From positions 10,238 to 74,237 of the forward strand of contig CAJUFH010000008.1 in NCBI GenBank assembly GCA_910585755.1: 64,000 nucleotides of DNA, given 5' to 3'. The translations under genes and the position numbers were made by a program. Below, piece by piece: positions 44,401-53,526 of this stretch (positions are counted from its first letter, which is position 1; every line of letters starts with the position of its first letter). This DNA is from an uncultured Muribaculaceae bacterium (lineage in GTDB: Bacteria; Bacteroidota; Bacteroidia; Bacteroidales; Muribaculaceae). The notes beneath the pieces are model-generated. The model had not been told where the DNA came from. It searched no databases and saw only the letters and a list, made by a program, of their open reading frames with translations.

Positions 44401-45997
44401 TGTCGAGGTCAAGGTCGGCGACGGTGGCGATGGCGTCGAAGGTCTTTACAGTACTTTCGCCATCGTAGAGGGCGTATGCCTTGACACGGGCCGCCGGGTC
44501 GGATACGGTGATGTTTATCTCGCCCTTGTGCGGGCTTCTGAAATCGGCCTCGGCATGTATGCCGGTGTAGGTATAACCGTTATACTCAAGCCTGTCGACG
44601 GTGAGTTCGCCCGAGCCTGAATGGAATTTGCGGCCGAATGATGCCGTGAAGGAGGCGGCTGCATCTACGGTGCCGAGTTTTGCCTGTCGTGCCAACAGCC
44701 CGGCATCGAGGTCGGCAAGTCTTACGTCGCCGTCGACCAGTGTCAGCCTGCCGCGTTTGGCGTAATTGGCCTCGATATTTATCTTGCCGGCCGTGCCGTC
44801 GGAGGATAGATTTATGGAGCCCCGGTCTATCGACCCCTCGCCTTTCATGTTGAATCGGATATCGGGCAGGCGCACGAGTGTCTGCCGTACATCGGGCTTT
44901 AATATGGGCGACAATATCGATGCAACCTGCGCACCGTTGATGTCTATTAGGCCACGGGTCAGTTTGTAGCTCATGTCGCCAATCGAGTCGAGCCCGGTGG
45001 CGTATGCCTCGAGGGTCATGTCGATGGCGTCGCCGTCGCTGTCGCGCAGACTGAGGTGTTGCAGGTCTACGGCCGTGAGGCATGCCAGCGCGTCGAGCTG
45101 TAACTCGAATCTGCGTGTCATATTCGACAGTATTGGCACGAACGCCTCAAGGTCGGGTGGATATATGACCGATGCCCCGTCGATGGCTATGCGCGTCGGG
45201 CTGTGTTGCAGGGCCTGTTGCAGCGACCCGTTGCTGCCGCCGTGTATCGTCAGTGGCGCGAAGGCAAGGTGAGTGTTGGGCAGGCTTACCGACAGGTTTT
45301 CGACCGAGAGCCTATCCGGGGCGATGTCGCACTGGGCCGTGAGTTTGTCGAGAATGAAACCACTACGCTCGATAAACGACAGGTGGTCGAGGTGCATACT
45401 GAAACCTTCGTCGCTTATCTGGGGTATGAATGCGTTGACTGCGAGGTCGCGTATGGCTATGTGGTGTGGGTCAAACAATGCCGAGTCGGGCGCGGCGCAC
45501 GACACTACGTCGTAGCTTGCCGACGCACGGCGCACGACTACGGTACTAATTTCTACCCGGAATTTTTTCTTTTGTGACGGGCGGTCAGACTTGAGTCTGT
45601 CGATAATCGGCTGTATGTTTAGGCTCCCTTCCGGTGTCGGGCGGCTGATATGCACGTCTACACCGTCGAGCAGCGCATAGTCGACCACGACCTCGCCACG
45701 GCTCAGCAGTGGAAAAAGTTCGAAGCCGGCCGACACGGTAGCGACCTTGGCGATTGTGTCGGTGCCGATGCTCAGCGATATATCTTCGACGGTGGCTCGG
45801 TTAAAGGGATATATGGTCACGCTGCCCACGTCCACGTCTGCACCAAGGAGGTCGGTGAGCTGTTCGGCGGCGGTATCGCGAACCATGCGCTGCACTGGGT
45901 CGAGCGACAGTAACACGTAAATTGCTGCCGGTAGCAATACAGCCATCAGCAGCAACACGGAAACTATAGCCCGAAATATTTTCCAGAATAAGCGCAT
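41453..45997 (-). CDS. tamB: TamB-like translocation/assembly module protein (AsmA/DUF490)
   Basis: 1514 residues. An N-terminal TM or signal anchor (IVSVLLLMAVLLPAAIYVLL) is followed by an AsmA-like start (SLDPVQRMVRDTAAEQLTDLLGADV) and about 1200 residues of repeating beta strands. The C-terminal 350 residues match the TamB/DUF490 domain (SGSYRFTLQDIIIKDFTIKEG). In other Gram-negatives TamB spans the periplasm, works with TamA or BamA in outer-membrane protein insertion and lipid transport. Length is at the upper end of the family. Confidence 0.9.
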   Translation of the reverse strand: MRLFWKIFRAIVSVLLLMAVLLPAAIYVLLSLDPVQRMVRDTAAEQLTDLLGADVDVGSVTIYPFNRATVEDISLSIGTDTIAKVATVSAGFELFPLLSRGEVVVDYALLDGVDVHISRPTPEGSLNIQPIIDRLKSDRPSQKKKFRVEISTVVVRRASASYDVVSCAAPDSALFDPHHIAIRDLAVNAFIPQISDEGFSMHLDHLSFIERSGFILDKLTAQCDIAPDRLSVENLSVSLPNTHLAFAPLTIHGGSNGSLQQALQHSPTRIAIDGASVIYPPDLEAFVPILSNMTRRFELQLDALACLTAVDLQHLSLRDSDGDAIDMTLEAYATGLDSIGDMSYKLTRGLIDINGAQVASILSPILKPDVRQTLVRLPDIRFNMKGEGSIDRGSINLSSDGTAGKINIEANYAKRGRLTLVDGDVRLADLDAGLLARQAKLGTVDAAASFTASFGRKFHSGSGELTVDRLEYNGYTYTGIHAEADFRSPHKGEINITVSDPAARVKAYALYDGESTVKTFDAIATVADLDLDIMGLSHSHPGYRLSGKLFADLDNIDLRHLDGNVDISDFRWVNDKGNGLVLDRLRATAIPDEHHAELKIESPYIEGSLTGHYDFAALVPELKSMLYHFMPALTQQHHGHGTGKTTEGYNDFSFDFTIHQSRELSDFFRLPLQNLHDASLTGKVDSRGGYANFDLEVPYLYNGKVIENTDIFGQFDIPTGNAMLYATTMMPTKKGDMTVAATVRGADNKIDTHVDWDIARRIPLNGTIDFSAELLSASAPAGSPFPVEAILDMRPGTINFGDDTWQIDASRFHLTPQVLNVDGFALDTGRQRIEIDGNVSKNPDDSLAVLLDDVRLLPIFETLEIDKAMIGGRATGRITASELLSGAPRLYCPALHVDSIGYNRCPIGNADITANWDNERKGVYLDASITGFEGRHSRIDGYIFPMAEALDINFAADSVPVSFLKPFMEAFASDITGRASGHCRLFGTFKEIDLEGDIYADNVGLKIDFTNTMYHASDSVHLRPGRIELDNIVIRDPEGNTARLTGTVGHTFFKAPTFKFDITNAHNFLSYNVTSKQNPDWYGTIYGNGGASVTGWPGVVNINVDMSTASRSTFTFVLSDRLDAEDYSFLTFRDVTPDSLKTNTKAADDTPLIVKTLKEAIASNADDEPSQYNMDIAVNVTPDARITLVMDPAGGDEIKAVGAGSLHMAYHSANNDLNMWGKYTVQSGSYRFTLQDIIIKDFTIKEGSEIQFDGDPYGVKTKLSAYYATNANLSDLDESFLQDKEVARTNVPVHALMLVNGDIRQPVISFDLEFPTLTQDTYRKVRSIVSTEDMMNRQIIYLLALNRFYTPDYMASTTKGNELFSVASSTISSQLGNMLGKLSENWSIAPNLRSDRGDFSDVEVDLALSSRLLNNRLIFNGNFGYRDKSLNSNQFIGDFDIEYLLNKRGTWRLKAYNRYNDRNFYVRSAQTTQGVGIMFRRDFDKLFNFLRPKKKAQSDTTQTDSINGINPPTL

Positions 45998-46034
45998 TTC
46001 CTTTGGGTGGTAGGGAGCGGCCTGTATTGTGAAA

Positions 46035-46075
46035 CCTATAGCGCGAATTCATGTTGCTGAATGTCGCGCTATAGG
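46035..46075 (-). terminator. Long perfect hairpin between malQ and tamB
   Basis: 12-bp perfect stem CCTATAGCGCGA (46035-46046) with TCGCGCTATAGG (46064-46075), extended by 5 inner pairs ATTCA/TGAAT around a 6-base loop. On the minus strand it is followed by TTTC. It lies 17 bases past the malQ stop and can serve as its terminator, in either direction. Confidence 0.7.
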
Positions 46076-46091
46076 CTCCTACATTGTTTTT

Positions 46092-48764
46092 TTATCGATT
46101 AGAATTGTCGATTTTATCTTTTACGTAATTGTTGAAATCGGTGTGGGCAATCAGGTCTTCGATTGGCAGGTGCATACGGTATCGCCAATAGTGGCGCGGA
46201 TTTGCCGGCACATTGATTTGCTCTTCGCGTGGGTCTTCGCGGCGTATGGCACCGTCGATTGACAGCCAGTCCTGCAACGGAAGTATGCACAGCATCGAGG
46301 GTGATTTGAGGTGCATGTCGACGATGCGGTCGCAAATCCAGGGTTCGGCATAGAATGGTGCCGAGCCTGATTCGTGGAGCACTTCGTTGAAGTATCTCTG
46401 GGTATTTTCGCGGTCTTCTTCCCACCATTGGCGTATGCCGCCCATGTCGTGGGTCGAGGTGGTGCACACCGAGTAGTAGGGATAGCTCCACGTGTTGCCG
46501 AATTTCTGATTGGGGTCTTTGGGCATACGCTGGATTTCGAGCGACAGGATTTCGAGCTGCTGCATCACCGCCGGCACACAGGCCGGTATCATGCCCAGGT
46601 CTTCGGCGCAGCACAGCATATTTGTCGACTCGATTAGTGGTGGGAGTTTCCACATCGCCTTGCCGTACCAAAAGTCGTTGTGGCGGTGATAGAAGAAGTC
46701 GTTATAGAGTCGATTGAAGCACCAGCGCTCGTAGTCGTTAAGCGACCTGTAAACATAGGTGTATTGTGCCGAAATCCGTGGGTGGTATTTGCCTTTCTCT
46801 ATGGGGTCTTCGATAAACAGCACTTCGTCGACAAGGCCGAGAAGTCCGTTGCAGATGCGGGTATTCTTTTCGTTCTTGTCCTGGGTGGCAAAGTAGTCTG
46901 CAATCTTGCGCTGTGTGTCGTATTCGCTCTTGAGCGAATAGCGGCCGCCTTTCTCTTTGTTCATGAATTTCTTTGTCGCTTCCGAGGTGTACGGGCCGAA
47001 GAAGTCTTCTACAAAGTAATCCATGATATATGGCTTGGTCTGCGTGTTGACGTCAATCCAGAAGTCGTAGTTATAGCGCATCTCGTCGACGCTGAACGGA
47101 AGGGCCGGATTGAAGTAACCGAGCAGGCCGTGGACGGCATCCATGGGTATTTGCCAGATGCGGAAGAAGCCCAGCACGTGGTCGATACGGTAGGCGTCGA
47201 AATACTCCGACATCTTGCGGAAGCGGGCTTTCCACCATGCGAAACCGTCTTTGTTCATTTCTTCCCAGTTATATGTCGGGAAGCCCCAGTTCTGACCAAG
47301 GACTGAGAAATCATCCGGCGGTGCCCCGGCCTGGCAGTCCATATTGAAGAGCCTGGTGTCGGTCCATGCGTCGGCGCTTGTGCGCGATATGCCGATAGGT
47401 ATGTCGCCCTTGAGGGCTACGCCTTTACTTGCCGCATAGTCATGAACGTGCCTCATCTGTCGGTCGAGATGGTACTGAATGTAGCATACAAAATCAATCT
47501 CGGCGGCGTGGACGGCACGCGCTTTGTCAAGAACCTTCGGGCTATATGTGGCATATTCGCCCCATTTTGTGAAATCGGGTGTGCCGAATTGGTCGCGCAG
47601 GGCGCAGAAGGCCGCGTAAGGCAGAAGCCAGCCCGAGTTGCGGCTTACAAAATTCTTATAGTCTTCCGACGCAAGGGTCGCGGCACCTGACTGGGCGTAT
47701 ATTTCGCGCATATACGAGGTCTTGGCCTCGTTGACACGCTCGTAGTCGACTGTCGGGAGGGCGTTGAGCTCGTCGGCAAGCGATTTGTAATAATCCATGC
47801 GCCCGGCATCGGCGAGTTCGCCGAGTTCGGTGACGCGCATAAACATCGGGTGGAGGGCGAAGGTCGAGTTGGCGTTGTAGGGATACGAGTCAGTCCATGT
47901 GTGTGTCATGGTCGTATCGTTGATAGGCAGAAGCTGCAGTATGCGCTGGTGTGTGGAGGCAGCCCAGTCAATCATGCCCTTGAGGTCGTAGAAGTCGCCG
48001 ACGCCCATGTCGTCGTAGCTGCGGAGCGAGAATACGGGTATTGCCGTGCCTGCGCCTTTCCACAAGTCCATGCTGTTTATAAAGCGCATACCGGCTAAGA
48101 CCGTTGCGTCGGTGACATTGGCCGATACGCCCACGCGGCGGTTGGAGCCGCCTTCCCATGCCACGACTTCGCCGTTGGTGCGGTTGATAATGAGGAATTT
48201 AAATTCCGTAGCAGGGTCGAGACCTTCGGCCGGTATGTTGCCTTTCCACAAGGGGTAGTCTGCGTTTGACAGGCGTATGGCCCGCTGAGGGTCCCATTCG
48301 CCAAGCGATTCGCTGTTGCCGCTGATGGCCAGTACGTTGTCGCCCCCGACCATGGGTGCGGCCACTTCGAATAGCACGAAGCCGCGTGTCGGCGACACCT
48401 TGCCGTCTTGGTATGTCTGGCGATAAACACACTCGGTAAATAGCGAGGAATAGAACGGTTTGTCGAACGGCTGGTCTTGCCATCGGTCATAGATGCGGTA
48501 TGTGCCCTCGTCGGTGGCTGTGAAGCAGTTGCCGTGTCCCCATTCGTTTTTTACGGCTCCGTCGTCGTTGCGCACGAAATAATGGTAGTTAAAGCCTCGG
48601 CAGTCTGCCGGCGTGTCGATTGAAATAGACCAGTGGTCGTTGCCGTCGAGGTGCAGTTTTAACGCCTTGGCATAGTCGCCCTTGCCAAGGGCCTCGATGT
48701 CGCCCACTATGTATACCGATTCTCCCCAGTTGGTTCGGTATCCGATATTGAAGATAATCTTCAT
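46092..48764 (-). CDS. malQ: 4-alpha-glucanotransferase (GH77) with two CBM20 domains
   Basis: 890 residues. Two N-terminal starch-binding CBM20 units are at about 1-120 and 125-240 (each with NIGYRTNWGESVYIVGD or LAISGNSESLGEWDP type starts). The GH77 catalytic barrel covers about 260-880. The nucleophile is the Asp in YRIDHVLGF (about 525) and the acid/base the Glu in CAEDLGMIP (about 721). DIPIGISRTSADAW and STHDMGGIRQWW are also family blocks. It transfers maltosyl and longer units between glucans in the cytoplasm, as in plant DPE2-type enzymes with CBM20 pairs. This domain order is usual for Bacteroidetes. Confidence 0.95.
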   Translation of the reverse strand: MKIIFNIGYRTNWGESVYIVGDIEALGKGDYAKALKLHLDGNDHWSISIDTPADCRGFNYHYFVRNDDGAVKNEWGHGNCFTATDEGTYRIYDRWQDQPFDKPFYSSLFTECVYRQTYQDGKVSPTRGFVLFEVAAPMVGGDNVLAISGNSESLGEWDPQRAIRLSNADYPLWKGNIPAEGLDPATEFKFLIINRTNGEVVAWEGGSNRRVGVSANVTDATVLAGMRFINSMDLWKGAGTAIPVFSLRSYDDMGVGDFYDLKGMIDWAASTHQRILQLLPINDTTMTHTWTDSYPYNANSTFALHPMFMRVTELGELADAGRMDYYKSLADELNALPTVDYERVNEAKTSYMREIYAQSGAATLASEDYKNFVSRNSGWLLPYAAFCALRDQFGTPDFTKWGEYATYSPKVLDKARAVHAAEIDFVCYIQYHLDRQMRHVHDYAASKGVALKGDIPIGISRTSADAWTDTRLFNMDCQAGAPPDDFSVLGQNWGFPTYNWEEMNKDGFAWWKARFRKMSEYFDAYRIDHVLGFFRIWQIPMDAVHGLLGYFNPALPFSVDEMRYNYDFWIDVNTQTKPYIMDYFVEDFFGPYTSEATKKFMNKEKGGRYSLKSEYDTQRKIADYFATQDKNEKNTRICNGLLGLVDEVLFIEDPIEKGKYHPRISAQYTYVYRSLNDYERWCFNRLYNDFFYHRHNDFWYGKAMWKLPPLIESTNMLCCAEDLGMIPACVPAVMQQLEILSLEIQRMPKDPNQKFGNTWSYPYYSVCTTSTHDMGGIRQWWEEDRENTQRYFNEVLHESGSAPFYAEPWICDRIVDMHLKSPSMLCILPLQDWLSIDGAIRREDPREEQINVPANPRHYWRYRMHLPIEDLIAHTDFNNYVKDKIDNSNR

Positions 48765-48822
48765 AGAGTGTGTTTATGTATGATATAAGTTAATATTCGT
48801 TTCTAAGAGGCTAACGCCGATA

Positions 48823-48830
48823 CAAAGTTA
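48823..48830 (-). promoter_or_regulatory. -7 element (TAACTTTG) for malQ
   Basis: Exact TAnnTTTG on the minus strand, 58 bases before the malQ ATG. The -33 match is poor. Confidence 0.6.
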
Positions 48831-48892
48831 ACAATTATCCTTATATCACGATATATTATTACGGAAAAAATTCGTTAAAAACTCTCTACCGG

Positions 48893-51800
48893 TTATGCCG
48901 TGTGGATTTCAATATGGCTGCTGCCCGAGTTGCCGTTTTTGATAATCCGTACCTGTGTGCTTATGCGTTCGCTCATCACGTCGGTATGGCTGATGACTCC
49001 CACCTTTTTACCGCGCGATGACTGCAGCGATGCAAGCGAGTCGATGACTGTGGCAAGCGTGTCGGGGTCGAGCGTGCCGAAGCCCTCGTCGATAAAGAGG
49101 TTGTCGAACGATATGTTTCTCGACGACAGCGACGACAGCCCCAGGGCCAGCCCGAGGCTGACGATAAAGGTCTCGCCGCCCGATAGCGACGTGGTGTCGC
49201 GGATGTCGTCGGCACGGTCGTGGTCTATGACACGTATGCCGAGCGAGTTGGCAACCTGCGTGAGTTCGTAGCGCGTGTTGAAGCGGCGGATTTCGGCGTT
49301 GGCGTGGGCTATGAGGAAACGCAGCGTGTAGCACTGGGCGATTTTGCGGAGTGTTTTGCCATCGCCGCCTATGGCCTGGCATATCTGCTCCCACTCGTCG
49401 AGGGTGTGACGTGCCTCCTGGTATTTTTCATGTAGTTCGCCCATTTTTTCTTTGGCGCGATGGTATGCCTGTAGTCTCGCCCTGGCGGTATCTAAAGCCT
49501 CGCTTTTCCATGCCTCGAGCTTTTCTCTTTGTGCACTCAGCGTTTCCCTGTCTGCTTCGGGTCTTATTGTCAAGTGTGCTGTCCGGCGTTCAATTATGTT
49601 TTGTGCCGTGGCAGATGCGGCTGTCAGCGTATCAGATTTCCCCTTGATTGATGCGCGTATGCCTTCCCAGTCGTCTTTGTAGGTGCTAATCTCCGCGAGG
49701 TTGGCGATTGTCAGAGGTTTGTCTCTGTCTGTGTTGAACTTTTCGAGCCAGAGATTTAATTGTGAGTTTAACTCATGGTGACGTTTTTGGTAGTTGCCGA
49801 GATTTTGAACGGCGATTTCGGTCCTGCCCTTGAGTTCCTGCATTTTTAAGCCGGCGTCGGCTATGGCTTCAGCCTTTTCTTTGACGAGCTTTTCGGCATT
49901 CTCTTTTGCCGTGGTGAGGGTACGGTCGAGTTGGTCGGGTTCGTTGTCGCCGATTTCGTACTTGAGTTGCTGTTGCTTTTGAGTGAGGAGTTCATTTGTT
50001 TCTGCAAGTTTCGATGCTGCTGCTTGCGCTGTCTGACGTTTTTCTTCGAGTTGCGTCGATAGTGTGGCCGATTGGGCCTGATGCGATGTCAGTGCGACCT
50101 GTGCGTCGTGTCGACGCTGGTCTGCTTCTTTTAGTCGCCGGTCTGCCAGCTTACGATAGTTGTCGAGTCCTTCTGTCGTTTTGTCGAGTGCTTGCCGGGC
50201 GTGTTCGGCCTTGTTTGACATGTCGTTATAGTTGCTTAGGGCGGTGTCGGCAATTCCGGCTTGTGTGCTAAGTGAAACATTCAATTCTTCGAGTTGCGTG
50301 ATATCGGCCGGCCATTCACTATGTCGGACAAATATAATCTCAAGCTCGGTGCCGAGGCTTTCTATCTCATCTGATAATTCATTGGCTGTCGTTTCAAGTT
50401 TGATAAGAAAGCCCTCGTTTTGAGATTTTTCTTGAGCAAGCACAAAGTCGCGGTCTTGCAATTCGATAAGCTCTTTCTCTTTGGCAACGATTAGCCTTTG
50501 CATTTCGCTCGTTATATTAGATAGTTCGCCGCTGTCGGCGTATGGGTGGTGCGTGGCTCCGCATAGGGGGCAAGGCTCTCCGTCGGCAAGGTCGCCGCGC
50601 AGCAATGCCAGGTTCTCGCTTGTCATCAATGTGTGGGCTTTGCGCAGGGTTGTCAGTTCGTCGCTAAGCTGCCTGATATTTATGCCGGCTCGGGTTGCTG
50701 TGATTTCTTTGTTGCGTGTGAGCAATTTGTCGCGTTCGCTGCTGTTGGCTGCTGCGTCGGTTTTCTTTTTAGTCAGCGAGCTTGTGAGCCTTATGGCATC
50801 GCGTATATCGGTGAGGGCCTTGTCAGCCTCGGCCTTGGATTTCTGTAATGATGCGAGGTCTTGAGCCTGTAGTTGTTTGGCGAAGTTGTCAAATTTCTCG
50901 CGCGCGGCAGCTACGTTATTTGTATGCGTAGCCAGGTTTTGTGCTGTTTCACTTTCGATTTTAGCATAGTCGGCGTTCGCTTTTCGCAATGCCTCGTCGG
51001 CTGTCCTTATGGCATCGGTATTATCGTTTACAGCCTTTGTCGCGTTGTCGACAGCGGCTTGTGATTGTTGCAGTGCTGTGGTTTTCTCGTCGACTTGCTG
51101 CTGTAGGGATTCGATTTCTCCCTTTATCTCGCGGGCGCGGTTTATGTGCGGCTTCTTCTCGTCGTAGCTGTCGGCTTCCTGTTTTGCCTTGGCCTGTAGG
51201 TCTTGTAGTTGCGTTTTTAATTCGGCAATCTCCTTGTTTAGTTTGTCTGTCTCGTTGGCGTAGTTGTCGATTGCCGTCCGGGTTTCTTTTATCGAGCTTG
51301 TCAATGCTGTCTGCTCGCGATATGTTGCAACTCCTTCGCTTGTGGTGTCGTGGAGGTTGAGACGCTGCTGTAAGTCGGATAATGCATTGAGGGATTTTTT
51401 TGCATCATTTACGGCCGTTTCCGCTTTTGCGATGTCGGAGCATAGTTTTTCATCAGTGTCGTACCAGTCAAGGTTTTTCTTGACCGTTTCGAGCGTATCG
51501 GCGTTGGCTTGTTTTTCTTTCTCGAGACTCGCGATTTCGGCTGTCAGCTTTTCGAGCTCGTCGGGCGCGAGGTCGTCGTTGGCGTATGCGTTTATGCCGG
51601 CTCGTATTTCATTGTATTTGTCTGAGGCCACTTTGCGGCGCATGGCGATTTCGGCGGCGATGCGCGAATACAGGTCTTCGCAGCCTATGAGCTTTTCGAG
51701 TAGTTCGTAACGTTCGTCTTCCTTGGCAGTTAGGAAGTTGGCAAACGAACCCTGGGCGATGAGCACCGTGCGCAGGAATTGTTCGTAATCGAGGCCGATG

Positions 51801-52282
51801 ATGCGTGGCAGCTCGTTCCAGTCGGCTTCAGCCTCGGTGATTTTGCCGTCTTCGTTCTTGAGGATATAGAGCGATGTGACAGCGTTGTCGTAGCGTGTTC
51901 GCTTGAAGCAGACCGACCATTCGGCGCGGTATAGGTTGCCGTTGTTGGCCAGGAAGGTCAGCTTGCTGTGGCCATATTTTTTGCCGTGTGTAAGTATGTT
52001 TCGAGGGTCTGACGGGGCTAAGCGGTTGCTTTCGTCCTCGTTCTTTTTGCCGTAGATTTCGATGCTCTGGTTGCGGTCGTTTTTCTTTTTGGGATATCTC
52101 GGCGCCCGGTTGAAAAGTGCGAGGCAGATGGCGTCGAGTATGGTTGATTTGCCGCTGCCGGTGGGGCCGACGATGCTGAATATGTTGCTCTCGCCGAGGG
52201 GGCCGTTTTCAAAATCGATGATTTCGCCACCGGCTTTGTCGAGTGAGGCGAGGTTGAGTAGCTCGAGGCGTAATAACTTCAT
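48893..52282 (-). CDS. sbcC: SbcC, exonuclease subunit (SMC-like ATPase)
   Basis: 1129 residues from the ATG at 52282 (MKLLRLELLNLASLDK), which overlaps the SbcD stop in ATGA; longer forms of the frame are out of register with any start signal. Walker A GPTGSGKST is at 39-47, the zinc hook CPLCG near 571, the ABC signature LSGGET near 1032 and Walker B LFIDEGFGTLD near 1060. Long coiled coils separate these. With SbcD it forms the Mre11/Rad50-type complex that opens hairpins and trims DNA ends. Confidence 0.95.
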   Translation of the reverse strand: MKLLRLELLNLASLDKAGGEIIDFENGPLGESNIFSIVGPTGSGKSTILDAICLALFNRAPRYPKKKNDRNQSIEIYGKKNEDESNRLAPSDPRNILTHGKKYGHSKLTFLANNGNLYRAEWSVCFKRTRYDNAVTSLYILKNEDGKITEAEADWNELPRIIGLDYEQFLRTVLIAQGSFANFLTAKEDERYELLEKLIGCEDLYSRIAAEIAMRRKVASDKYNEIRAGINAYANDDLAPDELEKLTAEIASLEKEKQANADTLETVKKNLDWYDTDEKLCSDIAKAETAVNDAKKSLNALSDLQQRLNLHDTTSEGVATYREQTALTSSIKETRTAIDNYANETDKLNKEIAELKTQLQDLQAKAKQEADSYDEKKPHINRAREIKGEIESLQQQVDEKTTALQQSQAAVDNATKAVNDNTDAIRTADEALRKANADYAKIESETAQNLATHTNNVAAAREKFDNFAKQLQAQDLASLQKSKAEADKALTDIRDAIRLTSSLTKKKTDAAANSSERDKLLTRNKEITATRAGINIRQLSDELTTLRKAHTLMTSENLALLRGDLADGEPCPLCGATHHPYADSGELSNITSEMQRLIVAKEKELIELQDRDFVLAQEKSQNEGFLIKLETTANELSDEIESLGTELEIIFVRHSEWPADITQLEELNVSLSTQAGIADTALSNYNDMSNKAEHARQALDKTTEGLDNYRKLADRRLKEADQRRHDAQVALTSHQAQSATLSTQLEEKRQTAQAAASKLAETNELLTQKQQQLKYEIGDNEPDQLDRTLTTAKENAEKLVKEKAEAIADAGLKMQELKGRTEIAVQNLGNYQKRHHELNSQLNLWLEKFNTDRDKPLTIANLAEISTYKDDWEGIRASIKGKSDTLTAASATAQNIIERRTAHLTIRPEADRETLSAQREKLEAWKSEALDTARARLQAYHRAKEKMGELHEKYQEARHTLDEWEQICQAIGGDGKTLRKIAQCYTLRFLIAHANAEIRRFNTRYELTQVANSLGIRVIDHDRADDIRDTTSLSGGETFIVSLGLALGLSSLSSRNISFDNLFIDEGFGTLDPDTLATVIDSLASLQSSRGKKVGVISHTDVMSERISTQVRIIKNGNSGSSHIEIHTA

Positions 52283-53526
52283 TGATTTTTCTTGATGTCT
52301 TCTATTATAGAGCGCAGCATGTCGGCCTGGTGTTCCGACATTTCGGCGTCGTGCCGTATGACGAATGCCTCGGCAAGGGTTTCGAGCGGGTCGCGGTCGA
52401 GTATGTCGTCGATGCTGCTTATGGTTCGTTGGCCGTCGAAGGTGCTTACAGCGAGGTCGGGGCTGATGCGCTGGATTTTGCACAATACGGCGTTCTTGGT
52501 GGCCAATGCTTCTTCGATTTGCCTTAGGTCGTCGTTCTTTATTTTGTCGAGGCGGACCTTTAGCGCGAGATATATGCTGTTCTCGTCGGGTAATTTGCCG
52601 ACGCGGTCGGGCAACTCCTTGCCTATGAGCTTTATGAGTTTGCCCGTGGTCAGTCCGGTATCGTCGTCGGGCAGCACAAGCAGTCTATGCTGCGGCGTGT
52701 AGTCGAGGTGGCTGACTTCGATATCGTGATTGCTGATTGTGACCAGGTCGACGCCGTGTTTATAGTCTTTCTCGGCAAACGACATTGGCAGCACGCTGCC
52801 TGTGTAGCGTGCCCTTTTGAGTCCGTGTATGGCCTGGCGTTTGTGTATGTGGCCGCAGGTAAAATAGTCGGGATAGTCGGACCACCCTGTCATGGCGACC
52901 TGCTCTTGTCCGCCAACAATGATTTTTTCGCTGGCGTCGCTGTTGGCAATCTCGGCCCCCGAGGCGTAGAGATGGGCCATCATTATGAGTTTGCGACCTG
53001 GATACAGTTCTCGCGCACGTGCAATGAGCCTGCCGGTAAAGTCACGGATACCGGCGGAATAATCGCTTGTGCCGAGTATGTCGTTGCGCAGGAATGGCAT
53101 GGCAAGTACGACGGCCTGGTTTCCGGCTGCATCATCGAGCGGTATTATGAGGTCGTCGAAGTCGATGTCCCATCCTTCGTCCGACCAGGTGCGGTGTACC
53201 TGGCCGCGCACTTCGATATTGAGGCTGCCGAGTATGCTGCGCGGTGCCTCGAGGCGGCTGGCCGAGTCGTGGTTGCCGCCGGTGATGACGGTGAGCATGG
53301 CCGGGGCGGCGGCGTGTGCGTCGACGAGGAATTGATAATACAGGGCCTGTGCGGCTGCCGAGGGGTTGCCGTTGTCGAATACATCCCCGGCAACAAGGAG
53401 AACAGCAGGCTGCTGCTCAGAAATCTGAGTCAGCAGCCATGATAAGAAGTGTCGATGTTCCGGCAGTCGGTCGTTACCGTGAAAAAGGTTGCCTAAATGC
53501 CAGTCACTGGTACAAATTATTTTCAT
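52279..53526 (-). CDS. sbcD: SbcD, exonuclease subunit (Mre11-like phosphoesterase)
   Basis: 415 residues from the ATG at 53526. The metallophosphoesterase motifs are in order: SDWHLGN, AGDVFDNG, GGNHDSASR, MAHLYASG, CGHIHKRQ. The C-terminal part (about 300-415) is the SbcC-binding region. It is the Mn-dependent nuclease of SbcCD. Start overlaps the glutamine synthetase stop and its own stop overlaps the SbcC start, both as ATGA. Confidence 0.95.
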   Translation of the reverse strand: MKIICTSDWHLGNLFHGNDRLPEHRHFLSWLLTQISEQQPAVLLVAGDVFDNGNPSAAAQALYYQFLVDAHAAAPAMLTVITGGNHDSASRLEAPRSILGSLNIEVRGQVHRTWSDEGWDIDFDDLIIPLDDAAGNQAVVLAMPFLRNDILGTSDYSAGIRDFTGRLIARARELYPGRKLIMMAHLYASGAEIANSDASEKIIVGGQEQVAMTGWSDYPDYFTCGHIHKRQAIHGLKRARYTGSVLPMSFAEKDYKHGVDLVTISNHDIEVSHLDYTPQHRLLVLPDDDTGLTTGKLIKLIGKELPDRVGKLPDENSIYLALKVRLDKIKNDDLRQIEEALATKNAVLCKIQRISPDLAVSTFDGQRTISSIDDILDRDPLETLAEAFVIRHDAEMSEHQADMLRSIIEDIKKNQ